Positions 41,674-50,474 of a stretch of DNA of 64,000 bases are shown piece after piece. This DNA comes from Sporosarcina sp. PTS2304 (GTDB taxonomy: Bacteria; Bacillota; Bacilli; Bacillales_A; Planococcaceae): positions 2,327,001 through 2,391,000 of the forward strand of contig NZ_CP031230.1 in NCBI RefSeq assembly GCF_003351785.1, in the 5' to 3' direction. Both the position numbers and the translations under genes were made by a program. Position 1 is the first letter of the stretch. Each line of letters begins with the position of its first letter. A model generated the notes under the pieces. It was not told where the DNA came from and made no database searches. It saw only the letters and a program-made list of their open reading frames with translations.

Positions 41674-44418
41674 TCATATTAAATGAACGTATTTCTTTTC
41701 GAATGCCTCGGTCGTCATAGGAGCATCAAAATAATAGCCTTGCATGAGGTAACAATTTTTTGAAGTCAAAAACTCCGCTTGTTCTTCTGTTTCGACACCT
41801 TCAGCAATTACAGAAAGCCCTAGATTAGTAGCCAGTGTGATAATCGTCTCGGCGATCGCGGAATTACTATCATGACTTTTTAGTTCTTGAATAAATGATT
41901 TATCAATTTTTAATTTATTGATCGGTAAGTTTTTTAAATATCCTAAGGAAGAATAACCTGTTCCAAAGTCATCAATCGCAATTTCTATGTCCAGCTCTTT
42001 CAATTGCCGTAACGTTTGTACGGTTAATTCTGTATTTTTTATAATTTGGTTTTCGGTAATTTCTAAACATAAGAACTTTGGAGACAGTCCAATACGTTCT
42101 ATAGTATCCTGAACTGTTTGGAACAAGTTATGCTGCTCAAACTGACGAACGGATAAATTGACGGATACGCATAAAGAAGTATTACCATCTTCCTGCCATC
42201 TTTTCACTTGTTCACACGCACGTTCAAGAACCCAATTTCCAATAGGTACGATCAAACCTGTTTCTTCAGCGATCGGTATAAATTTATCTGGTGAGACTAT
42301 CCCCTCCAACGGGTGATTCCACCGCAATAAGGCTTCTACTCCAACTACCGACTTCGATCGATAGTCTATTTGAGGCTGAAAGTAAACTTCTAGTTCCTCG
42401 CGTTCTAGTGCACTGTATAAGTCATTCTCGAATTTAACATGTTCAATGATTCTCGTATCCATTCCGGTCTTGAAAAAGCGATATGACGTACCCGATATAT
42501 TTTTCGATTGATACATAGCGATATCCGCATGTTTCACTAACACTTCAGCAGAGGTGCCATCTTGTGGAAACAAACTTATCCCCATACTACAATTCATATA
42601 AACTTCATGTCCTCTTAAATTGAATGGTTTATTAAAAAGGTCAATTATACATTCAATAACGTTCATGACGTCTAATTCGCTGCCAATATGAGGGAAGAAT
42701 AAGATAAATTCATCGCCGCCCTGCCTCGAAGCAGTAACATCATCAGCAATACAAAATCTTATACGATTCGCTACTTCAGCCAATAATATGTCTCCATAAC
42801 TATGCCCCAATAGGTCATTGACTGATTTGAAACGATCTAAGTCCATGAACAGCACAGCTGATTTCCATTCATTAGTTTTGGCATAACTCAACCCTTGTTC
42901 TAGACGGTCATTAAGTAGTACTCTATTTGGCAAATTCGTCAGACTATCATAATACGCATGATACTTTATTTCCTCTTCCATCCTTTTTCTTTCTGAAACG
43001 TCTTTAAACGTCACAACCTCTCCTAATGTTTTACCTTCTTCTGTAATAGAAGAGATTACATATTCAACAGGAAAGCTAGACTGATCTTGTCGAAAAAAAA
43101 CAGTCTCTCCTTGTCCTTTGCTATTCGCGCTAAATATTTGCTCTACCGATTGACCTTGTAGTTCGTCAACAGATTCATATCCCAACATCGATTTCGCAGT
43201 AGGATTACAAAAAGTAATTACACCATTTACATCTATACCGAATATTCCTTCTCCAGCTGAGTTAAGAAGCAATTCCCTCTCTCGATTCAACCGCTGCAGT
43301 TCTTTCATCGTCTGATTCAGCTTTTCATTTTTCTCCAATACTTCCGATGTTCGTTCTTTAATAATTTGATCCTGTTTTTCTATATTTAATAAGTTGGATA
43401 ACGTGGAGGCTGTCGCATTTACAATGGATTGTGTCAACTGCTGATTTACTTTAGAATAATTCAATCCTTGTCTATGCATATCTACAATAGTGAAGATTCC
43501 TAACACTTCACCGATCGAAACAATAGGTACGACAAACATAGACTGAATAGAAAATGCTCGACAAACAGCATGATTGACTCGATCATCTTTATACACATCT
43601 GTAATAAGGATAGCTTCTTTAGTCGCAATGACATCTTTAAATACTTGATCATTTTCGTCATCAAAGTTCGTTTCTTTCAAAGTGGTGATCCAGCTCTCTT
43701 CTGTCCAGTCACTTTTGCTATTTAAAATCGTTGGCTTTATTTTGAGCTTTGCTACTGTATCTAGTAAATGTACACCGATATTATTATTATTCAATAACGT
43801 AGATATATAACAGAAGCACGTATTTATCGCTTCGTGAACAGATGAACACATAGATAAATCATGCGTCACATCCAACAATAATTGCTTTTCCTTAATGAGG
43901 TCTTCTTTATTCTTCAGATTCTTAGCATTTTGAATCGCAATTGCCGCCATGTCGACATATGATTTCACTGATTGTATTTCTACATCTGTTAAGTTCATAG
44001 GAATACCAGCGTCAAATAAAAAAACAATCCCAAATAACTCATTTTCTAAAATGATGGGAAGAGCCAACAATGACTTAATATTAAATGCCTGAACTGTTCT
44101 ACAATCCGGGCGATGGTCTATTGAAGTGTCAGGCACATAAATCGTCTTTTGCGTCTCCATTACTTCTTTCGCCAGTAAATCATATTCCGTATCTACTACG
44201 TGCATATCAATTGTCATTCCATTCATCACTTCAGGTTTACCAACAAACCCTCTCAATAAACCATCCTCTTGAGGCAAGTAAATTCCAATTGAGTCACACT
44301 GAATGATTTCCTCTGATATAGCAGCAATGACTTGATTCAACACGTCTCGTAACTCCAGTTTCGTGTTGATCAGTTTCGTTATATTTGCAAGTCGGAAATA
44401 TCTTGTTTGATCTGTCAA
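41674..44418 (-). CDS. GAF-GAF-PAS-GGDEF-EAL c-di-GMP turnover protein, 914 aa
   Basis: Cytoplasmic multi-sensor c-di-GMP enzyme. Domain order: GAF (about 20-165), GAF (about 200-340), coiled coil, PAS (about 375-480, SAGEGIFGIDVNGVITFCNPTAKSML), GGDEF (about 490-650, active site RQGGDEF) and EAL (about 665-905). The EAL domain keeps GVEALLRW, ITENQI and DDFGTGYSS, so it should be an active phosphodiesterase. The GGDEF active site is intact but lacks the RxxD inhibition site. It may act in either direction depending on the sensors. ATG start at 44418; monocistronic, with a terminator. Confidence 0.9.
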   Translation of the reverse strand: MTDQTRYFRLANITKLINTKLELRDVLNQVIAAISEEIIQCDSIGIYLPQEDGLLRGFVGKPEVMNGMTIDMHVVDTEYDLLAKEVMETQKTIYVPDTSIDHRPDCRTVQAFNIKSLLALPIILENELFGIVFLFDAGIPMNLTDVEIQSVKSYVDMAAIAIQNAKNLKNKEDLIKEKQLLLDVTHDLSMCSSVHEAINTCFCYISTLLNNNNIGVHLLDTVAKLKIKPTILNSKSDWTEESWITTLKETNFDDENDQVFKDVIATKEAILITDVYKDDRVNHAVCRAFSIQSMFVVPIVSIGEVLGIFTIVDMHRQGLNYSKVNQQLTQSIVNATASTLSNLLNIEKQDQIIKERTSEVLEKNEKLNQTMKELQRLNRERELLLNSAGEGIFGIDVNGVITFCNPTAKSMLGYESVDELQGQSVEQIFSANSKGQGETVFFRQDQSSFPVEYVISSITEEGKTLGEVVTFKDVSERKRMEEEIKYHAYYDSLTNLPNRVLLNDRLEQGLSYAKTNEWKSAVLFMDLDRFKSVNDLLGHSYGDILLAEVANRIRFCIADDVTASRQGGDEFILFFPHIGSELDVMNVIECIIDLFNKPFNLRGHEVYMNCSMGISLFPQDGTSAEVLVKHADIAMYQSKNISGTSYRFFKTGMDTRIIEHVKFENDLYSALEREELEVYFQPQIDYRSKSVVGVEALLRWNHPLEGIVSPDKFIPIAEETGLIVPIGNWVLERACEQVKRWQEDGNTSLCVSVNLSVRQFEQHNLFQTVQDTIERIGLSPKFLCLEITENQIIKNTELTVQTLRQLKELDIEIAIDDFGTGYSSLGYLKNLPINKLKIDKSFIQELKSHDSNSAIAETIITLATNLGLSVIAEGVETEEQAEFLTSKNCYLMQGYYFDAPMTTEAFEKKYVHLI

Positions 44419-44723
44419 TTAGTCCACCCCACAATCACTTTTTCCATCCCACAACGTAATCTTCTTTAGGTATACGCAAGTAATAGTTATGACATTATTC
44501 CAGATTAATGGACTATTTGTAAGCACTTCTAGAAAGTAAACCTTACTACTCATTAAATGCGCCATTCATAGGATTTACTACTCTTACAATGTGATCCCCT
44601 TTATATGCTACTTTTACACGTATTTTAAAGAAAAAATAATATTTTTTCATGTACTAGATACTCTGAAAGACTTCCGCTTAAAGAAGGGCTTTTTCTACAA
44701 CGTAAAATTTATTTCGATAAAAA

Positions 44724-44756
44724 AATGCATGAAGGCGAACTACTCCTTCATGCATT
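44724..44756 (-). terminator. Terminator in the 44419-44813 gap
   Basis: AATGCATGAAGG (44724-44735) pairs perfectly with CCTTCATGCATT (44745-44756), followed on the minus strand by a T run. A second hairpin (ATTCCATTT/AAATGGAAT) lies immediately towards the cyclodeaminase stop. The rest of the gap (44419-44720) shows nothing but the GGDEF-EAL promoter region. Confidence 0.75.
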
Positions 44757-44813
44757 CGTAAAATTTCATTCCATTTCTTTTTTTGAAAAATGGAATACGT
44801 ACACGATTATCTA

Positions 44814-45797
44814 TTATACTTCCAGTTCAGTCCCGATGTTACTATCCTTCGCTTTTACATACACTCCTTTGGCAACGGCTAAGTCGTAATATGCGGCTCC
44901 AACTGATTTGAACAGCGTAATTTCTTCTGAATTTTCGCGGCCCTTTACTTCTTTCGTTACTAACTTACCCAGTTCACAATGGACGTGATCAAACGACCAT
45001 TTCCCAATCTCTGCTGCATTCATTAATTCTCCTGCTTCTTCTTTTACCCCTTCAAAATCATCGACAACGATTTTTGATGCGCTCGTAATCGTTTCTATAT
45101 CCATTTCCAGCATATGAGGTAAATAAGAACCGACTCCATTCACATGTGTACCAGGTTGTAAGTCTGCGCCATTAAATACCGGTTCATTGGATCGTGTCGC
45201 ACAACAAATAATATGTGCCTGGCGAACGGCTCCAGAGACATCTTCTACTACTTCAAATGGTATGTTTACTCCAAAGTCTTGTAACTTTTCACCGAAACTT
45301 TGCGCTTTTTCAGGTGTGCGGTTAACTAGAAGAATACGTTCGATTTCACGTACTTGCAAGACACCTAGCACTTGTTCGAAAGCCATCGCGCCTGTCCCTA
45401 CGACGGTGAGCACGCTTGCATCTTGTTTCGCCAAGTAATCTGTAGCGATTCCAGATAACGCACCTGTACGCAGGCGTGTTAAGTACGAAGCATTTAACAT
45501 AGCCAAATGCTCTCCATTCTTTGCGTCCGTCACTAACACTACCCCTTGCGTAGTCGGCATTCCGTTCGAAGGATTGTTCGGGAAAATCGTCACTACTTTT
45601 ACCGCTGTCACTTCTCTAACTAAATCCGCACTCGGCATATATAACGCAGAAGCCTCATGTTGCGGGAACTCAATTACTGTACGATGAGGATCGGCAATTT
45701 GATTTGCCGCTTTTGCAGTTAATACATCTTTCACATCTTGTATCGCTTCTTTCATACCGTACGCTTTCATAATTTCTTTTTCATTTACAATTAACAT
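44814..45797 (-). CDS. Ornithine cyclodeaminase/mu-crystallin family protein, 327 aa
   Basis: NAD(P)-dependent enzyme of the ornithine cyclodeaminase / ketimine reductase / alanine dehydrogenase (Ala-type) superfamily. The N-terminal substrate domain has ADPHRTVIEFPQ and VKVVTIFPNNP (substrate Lys/Arg region) and the Rossmann motif is VVGTGAMAFEQVLG. NGVGSYLPHMLEMD and VVDDFEGVKEEAGEL are typical. Its exact reaction (ornithine to proline, or imine reduction) cannot be told from sequence. The start at 45797 (MLIVN) follows TTGGAGGAA. It lies next to an MHS transporter and a divergent XRE-cupin regulator, suggesting amino-acid use. Confidence 0.88.
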   Translation of the reverse strand: MLIVNEKEIMKAYGMKEAIQDVKDVLTAKAANQIADPHRTVIEFPQHEASALYMPSADLVREVTAVKVVTIFPNNPSNGMPTTQGVVLVTDAKNGEHLAMLNASYLTRLRTGALSGIATDYLAKQDASVLTVVGTGAMAFEQVLGVLQVREIERILLVNRTPEKAQSFGEKLQDFGVNIPFEVVEDVSGAVRQAHIICCATRSNEPVFNGADLQPGTHVNGVGSYLPHMLEMDIETITSASKIVVDDFEGVKEEAGELMNAAEIGKWSFDHVHCELGKLVTKEVKGRENSEEITLFKSVGAAYYDLAVAKGVYVKAKDSNIGTELEV

Positions 45798-45855
45798 ACT
45801 ACTTTCCTCCAATTAAATAGAAACACTTTTTTGGTGCACATTGACTGTGTACGCG

Positions 45856-47193
45856 TTACATTTGCGTTACTTCTTCAGTAGTTATCGGTTCTTCTATAGA
45901 TTCTTCTTTCACCAATGCATCTAACTCTTCATTGCTGCGGTCTTTTACTGCCCAAATAGCAACCAATGAAATGACCGCTGTGAACATAATATAAATCGCT
46001 ACAGGAACGTAGGAATCGTTAAATTTCAATAGTAGACTTGTCGCGATTAATGGAGCAGTTCCTCCTGCGACAGCTGCACCGATTTGGTAGCCTAATGTAA
46101 TTCCTGTATAACGTACTTTGGCATCAAAGATTTCTGAGAACATAGTTCCTAGCACTGCGGTAATCGGTGCCCAGATGATACCTAATCCGACGACCGTCGC
46201 TACGACTAACAGAACAACAGATTGTTGCTGTAACATCCAAAAGTACGGGAAAGCAAATAAGAACATCCCGATTGTGCCCGCCACATAAATCTTTTTCCGT
46301 CCAATTTTATCAGATAGACTTCCCATAATCGGAATAAGAATCGTCGTAACAATTGTAGCTACCATCACTGTATTTAAAATCGTCGTTCGAGAAAAATCCA
46401 AGTTGGATGTTGCATAGGAAACGACGAACGTACCAAAAATATAGAAAGGTGCTGTTTCTACCACTTTCGCTCCAATGGCAATCAGTACTTCACGCCAATG
46501 GTATTTCAACGTGTCAACAATTGGCAGTTTTGGTATCTCACCGGATTGCTGTACTTTTTTGAATGACGGTGTTTCATCGATCCCTTTTCGAATCCATAAA
46601 CCAAAGAGTACTAAAAAGGCGCTAAGTATAAAAGGAACACGCCAGCCCCATGTCATAAACGAACCTTCTGGCAATAATGTCATGATCGATAGAGCGACCG
46701 TCCCCATTACCATCCCAATCGTTACACCCATTTGAGGAATCGCTCCGTACAAACCGCGTTTTTCTTTAGGCGCATATTCTACCGCTAACAACAACGCTCC
46801 GCCCCACTCGCCGCCAATTCCTAACCCTTGGACGAGACGAAGAGTGATTAGTAAAATCGGAGCCCACACACCAATGGCTTGATACGTTGGCAGTAAACCC
46901 ATCCCAAATGTCGCAATTCCCATGAGGCTCAATGTAATAACAAGTGTTTTTTTACGTCCGATACGATCTCCGATATGACTGAAAATGACTCCACCAAACG
47001 GACGAATAAAAAATGCCAACGCAAAAGACGCATATGCTAATAAGAGACCGACTGTCGGATCTTCTGTAACGAAAAAGACTTGATTGAAGACTAGTGCAGC
47101 TACTGTACCGTATAGAAAATAATCGAACCATTCAATGGAACTACCTACCAAGCTAGCAATCCATACTTTCCTCATTTGTTTCGGATCCATCAT
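45856..47193 (-). CDS. MFS metabolite:H+ symporter (MHS family), 445 aa
   Basis: Twelve-helix proton symporter of the MHS (ProP/ShiA/KgtP-like) branch. Signatures are SSIEWFDYFLYGTVAALVFNQVFF, FFIRPFGGVIFSHIGDRIGRKKTLV and RLVQGLGIGGEWGGALLLAVEYAP. Members take up carboxylates, proline, betaine or shikimate. The C-terminal tail is acidic. ATG start with AAAGGAGGCAA upstream. It probably forms an operon with the cyclodeaminase gene downstream, divergent from an XRE-cupin regulator across a palindromic operator. Confidence 0.88.
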   Translation of the reverse strand: MMDPKQMRKVWIASLVGSSIEWFDYFLYGTVAALVFNQVFFVTEDPTVGLLLAYASFALAFFIRPFGGVIFSHIGDRIGRKKTLVITLSLMGIATFGMGLLPTYQAIGVWAPILLITLRLVQGLGIGGEWGGALLLAVEYAPKEKRGLYGAIPQMGVTIGMVMGTVALSIMTLLPEGSFMTWGWRVPFILSAFLVLFGLWIRKGIDETPSFKKVQQSGEIPKLPIVDTLKYHWREVLIAIGAKVVETAPFYIFGTFVVSYATSNLDFSRTTILNTVMVATIVTTILIPIMGSLSDKIGRKKIYVAGTIGMFLFAFPYFWMLQQQSVVLLVVATVVGLGIIWAPITAVLGTMFSEIFDAKVRYTGITLGYQIGAAVAGGTAPLIATSLLLKFNDSYVPVAIYIMFTAVISLVAIWAVKDRSNEELDALVKEESIEEPITTEEVTQM

Positions 47194-47213
47194 TTATTGC
47201 CTCCTTTAGTAGA

Positions 47214-47232
47214 ATTGAAGTACCACTTCAAT
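47214..47232. promoter_or_regulatory. Palindromic operator between the MHS transporter and XRE-cupin genes
   Basis: ATTGAAGTACCACTTCAAT is a perfect 8-3-8 inverted repeat in the divergent intergenic region and is the likely binding site of the adjacent helix-turn-helix regulator. Confidence 0.6.
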
Positions 47233-47355
47233 ATCCTTTTTTACTATACTAGCAGTTTAAAATGTTCTGTCAACGAAAAATTTATTTGCATTGAAAGCGC
47301 TCTCTTTAGTAAAGTAGGGTGAGTGGAAGGTAGAGTATGTAAAGGAGCTATGTAT

Positions 47356-47869
47356 ATGGCTGGTCAATCCATCGGCAGTATTTTAAAATCATTGCGAAAA
47401 GAACGGAAATTAACATTGAGAGAATTGGCTGCATTAACAGATGTATCTATCAGTTTCCTTTCTCAAGTAGAACGTGGAAAATGTAGTATTACATTAGAAT
47501 CGTTAAAAAAAGTGGCAGATGCGCTACATGTGAATCCTACAGTATTTTTTCCAGCAAATGAAGAAGACTTAACATTAGAAAACCGAAATCAACAGTTCTA
47601 CTATAAAGATCTTTCAAACAATATTCATGATGCGGCATACTGGCCCATTTTGGTGACACTTCAGCCGGGCCAAAATGATGGAAACGAATTTACGCATAGT
47701 GGTCATGAATTTCTATTTGTGATAGAAGGGGTCTTAACCGTTTCAATTGACGGAAAAAAAAACCGAACTAATGGAAAAGCAATCCATTATGTTCGATGCG
47801 AAAAAAACACATTATTGGTATAACTTGACGAAAGATCCTGTGAAATTTTTGGTCGTATCTTCCAAATAG
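47356..47869 (+). pseudogene. XRE-cupin regulator interrupted by a frameshift in a 9-A run
   Basis: The N-terminal XRE helix-turn-helix (about residues 5-60, LRELAALTDVSISFLSQVERGKCSITLESLKKVADALHV) is followed by a cupin domain. The reading frame breaks at the nine-A run 47754-47762. As written the protein stops at 47823, but removing one A restores the tail, which then continues through a coherent cupin end (ELMEKQSIMFDAKKTHYWYN...) to a TAG at 47869. Either it is a genuine inactivating or phase-variable mutation, or a sequencing error. The start at 47356 follows AAAGGAG. It is divergent from the MHS transporter. Confidence 0.8.
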
Positions 47870-47911
47870 CTAAGCAACGGTTGATAAAAATTACCGTTGC
47901 TTGGCTTTTTT
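47870..47911 (+). terminator. Terminator after the XRE-cupin gene
   Basis: AAGCAACGGT pairs with ACCGTTGCTT around an eleven-base loop, followed by GGCTTTTTT, directly behind the restored-frame stop. It also touches the stop of the convergent gene at 47911. Its exact position supports the stop at 47869 as the original one. Confidence 0.85.
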
Positions 47912-49023
47912 CAAATCATCTTCAACTCATGATTCACAGCAATCCTATCAAATTCCCTATGCAGTTGACCACTTACCCATTCCTTCATCGACTGGTGATC
48001 TGGATGTGCCGGATCATTCATCACGAGTAAGAATTCGTCAAACCCATGCTCCCCTCCACAATCTTCCGGAGGCGCAGTTCCTTCTCCTTCTAAACAAACA
48101 GGAGACTCGATAAAAGCGTCATCGACAATTTCCTCTAGTACAATGTCATGTTCCCAGTTATCACCAAAATCATAGACGTACTTTATATATTGATGACGTG
48201 GGACGAAATCAGAAAGCAACAAACCCTTCTCTCTTTTCAACTCCATATCCCCAGCGTAATCAAACGCTTCTTCATACGACACAATCGAAACAATCGGTTT
48301 TGGAATTTGTGATGTGTCCGAAGAAACACTCTCATCATACAAAAGAAACTCATGCAGATGCGAATCATGCCAATTAAACAACACTTGCATCATTTGATGA
48401 AAATCAGTAAATGATATATTAAGCGGAACGAGGACACGTCGCCATATCAACTGTTTCTCAAGCACCATGGAAATATGCATCCTAGCGGCTCGTTCTGAGA
48501 AAATAGAGTCCACGCCTGCAAGCTCCGCCAACTCTTTCATCATCTCTTCATGGGGATAGGTCGCCGGTAACTTTCCGCCCCCTACCAAAAATCGACTAGC
48601 CCGTTTTCCGATCGTTGTACTGATAAGTTCAGCAGGATCCAACTCATTATAAAAACACGCGGCCACGTCACATGCTTGATTGAGCCTCGTCACCATCGAA
48701 CGGTTTTTTGTCTTATGGAACGTCACACCGCCCGCTTCACGAATGTATTGTTCAATCACTTCTTCCTGAGCACGTTCAGCTTTCAACGTCTGGCGAATCG
48801 CCTCTACTACCCAGACATCCAATTGCTTAATCTCTTTCGCCTTCAGCCCATGAAGCACTACGACATAGCGCGTACTATCATTCATTAAGACCAGTGTCTT
48901 TCTGCGATTGAACGTAATTAGATTCGCGTGCCAAGCATACATTGGATTCCCTTCCACTTCCGGAATTTCTTCTGGAGCAAACGGTATAGCATCCAGTACC
49001 TTTTTTGTCACATGAATTTGCAT
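47911..49023 (-). CDS. DUF6933-like plus pRiA4b ORF-3-like protein, 370 aa
   Basis: Two-part soluble protein. The N-terminal part (residues about 1-160) has the DUF6933-type pattern WHANLITFNRRKTLVLMNDSTRYVVVLHGLK. The C-terminal part (about 180-360) matches the plasmid pRiA4b ORF-3 family, with IWRRVLVPLNISFTDFHQMMQVLFNW, LSDFVPRHQYIKYVYDFGDNWEHDIVLE and VCLEGEGTAPPEDCGG. That family has no known biochemical role and often travels with mobile DNA. ATG start with GGAGGC upstream. Confidence 0.75.
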   Translation of the reverse strand: MQIHVTKKVLDAIPFAPEEIPEVEGNPMYAWHANLITFNRRKTLVLMNDSTRYVVVLHGLKAKEIKQLDVWVVEAIRQTLKAERAQEEVIEQYIREAGGVTFHKTKNRSMVTRLNQACDVAACFYNELDPAELISTTIGKRASRFLVGGGKLPATYPHEEMMKELAELAGVDSIFSERAARMHISMVLEKQLIWRRVLVPLNISFTDFHQMMQVLFNWHDSHLHEFLLYDESVSSDTSQIPKPIVSIVSYEEAFDYAGDMELKREKGLLLSDFVPRHQYIKYVYDFGDNWEHDIVLEEIVDDAFIESPVCLEGEGTAPPEDCGGEHGFDEFLLVMNDPAHPDHQSMKEWVSGQLHREFDRIAVNHELKMI

Positions 49024-49077
49024 GTTGTAAGCCTCCTTCTCTAGTTCTATATGTATAGATAACTATGTGAGAATCTT

Positions 49078-49731
49078 TCACCCGTGCCGCTCTCCCCACT
49101 TATTTGTAAACACCAACTCTTGTAGCACCCGTCTCGTCTCCCACTTCGCCGTTTCAAGTATCGGGGCCGTCGGGTAGTTTTCCGTATAGCCGATCGACAG
49201 CAACGCAATCGGATCCACATGTGGCGGAATATCCAAAATATCTCGCACATCATTTTTCTTATAAAAACTTACCCAGCCGAGCGCTAACCCTTCCGCACAC
49301 GCAGCAAGCCACATATTCTGAATCGCACAAGCCGTCGACAGCGCATCCGTCTCCGGAATAGAATTACGCCCGAGCACATGAGATCCGCCACGCGTCGGAT
49401 CACACGTCACACAAATCGTAATCGGCGCTTCCTTCAGCCCTTCCACTTTCAAACCAAGAAATTTCGTCTCCTTTCCTTCTTCCTCTTCATAATGAATAGC
49501 GAGCGCCCGTCTCTCTTTATCCGCCGCCCACGCTAGCCGTTCTTTCGTCTCGTCCGACGACACGATGATAAAATTCCAAGGTTGCATGAAACCGACAGAA
49601 GGCGCTTGGTGTGCTGCATGTAAAATGTTATGTATCGCTTCTGCTGGGACAGGCGTCGAAAGAAAACTCCGTACATCTCTTCTTGTGTAAATCGCTTTAT
49701 AGACCGCGTCTTTCTCTTCTTTTGAAAACAT
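49078..49731 (-). CDS. bluB: BluB-type 5,6-dimethylbenzimidazole synthase / nitroreductase-family protein, 217 aa
   Basis: Flavin-destructase of the nitroreductase superfamily that makes the lower base of vitamin B12 from FMNH2 and O2. The sequence has IYTRRDVRSFLSTPVPAEAIHNILHAAHQAPSVGFMQPWNFIIVSS, then DPTRGGSHVLGRNSIPETDALSTACAIQNMWLAACAEGLALGWVSF, which is the BluB pattern. The start at 49731 (MFSKEE) has AAAGGAGAG upstream. No other cobalamin genes are adjacent; it stands alone, so the function is taken from family similarity. Confidence 0.8.
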   Translation of the reverse strand: MFSKEEKDAVYKAIYTRRDVRSFLSTPVPAEAIHNILHAAHQAPSVGFMQPWNFIIVSSDETKERLAWAADKERRALAIHYEEEEGKETKFLGLKVEGLKEAPITICVTCDPTRGGSHVLGRNSIPETDALSTACAIQNMWLAACAEGLALGWVSFYKKNDVRDILDIPPHVDPIALLSIGYTENYPTAPILETAKWETRRVLQELVFTNKWGERHG

Positions 49732-49819
49732 CGTATCGCTCTCCTTTCTCTGTTTACAATAGCATAAGAATCCCACAAATGCGCAAAAAAACGAAGACCG
49801 CTTTCAGTCTCCGTTCTGT

Positions 49820-50317
49820 TCAAGTCGCCCCAGCTGAAGCAGCCGCTTGACTTGCTTTGACGTAATCAATCGCAATAACGAGCGACACGAACAAAATCTC
49901 GTCCTCTTCTTTAACAATTTGCAAGCGATAGCTGTCTCCCCAGCTGAACCACTTCTTATCCACTCTACCGATCAATTCACCGTTCCGCATCACTTCAAAA
50001 TTCATATCCCACCAATTGCCCTCAATCTCTACTCCCGCACCGAAAATAGAATACCGTGCTTTCAAAAAAGTAAATTCTTTTTTTATCGTCAACCGTTCCA
50101 TTCCATCGACTTCTACAAAAAACGTCGGCAACATGCTGAATGGCTTTTTCGTAATGAATGCTACTTCCTTCTGGTTACTATCTGCTACTAGAAATGTTTT
50201 CGGTATTTGCATAAAACTCCCTTGCGCAAAATAAACATCTCGTTCGTCCGCATCCCGTACTGTGAAGTTCCCTCTCAAACTCATCATTCGCTGTTTCATA
50301 TATAATTCTCTCATCAT
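49820..50317 (-). CDS. LURP-one-related family protein, 165 aa
   Basis: Tubby-like beta-barrel protein of the LURP-one-related (YxjI) family. The pattern is FTVRDADERDVYFAQGSFMQIPKTFLVADSNQKEVAFITKKPFSMLPTFFVEVDG, then KARYSIFGAGVEIEGNWWDMNFEV and DKKWFSWGDSYRLQIVKEED. It has no signal or membrane segment. Function unknown, possibly a membrane-lipid-associated scaffold as suggested by the fold. ATG start with GGGGTGAG upstream. Stand-alone gene. Confidence 0.82.
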   Translation of the reverse strand: MMRELYMKQRMMSLRGNFTVRDADERDVYFAQGSFMQIPKTFLVADSNQKEVAFITKKPFSMLPTFFVEVDGMERLTIKKEFTFLKARYSIFGAGVEIEGNWWDMNFEVMRNGELIGRVDKKWFSWGDSYRLQIVKEEDEILFVSLVIAIDYVKASQAAASAGAT

Positions 50318-50474
50318 CTCACCCCATCCGCTTTCTATTTTATACGGATGAAGGGGCGGTGAGGATTCATATACGATGGTGTCGCTGCTTCAACTTTGAT
50401 AGAACAGTGCCTATGGATAATACGATTTAGAATTGTTTTCAAGTTACATGTTACGCAGACACTTCTTTCCTACC

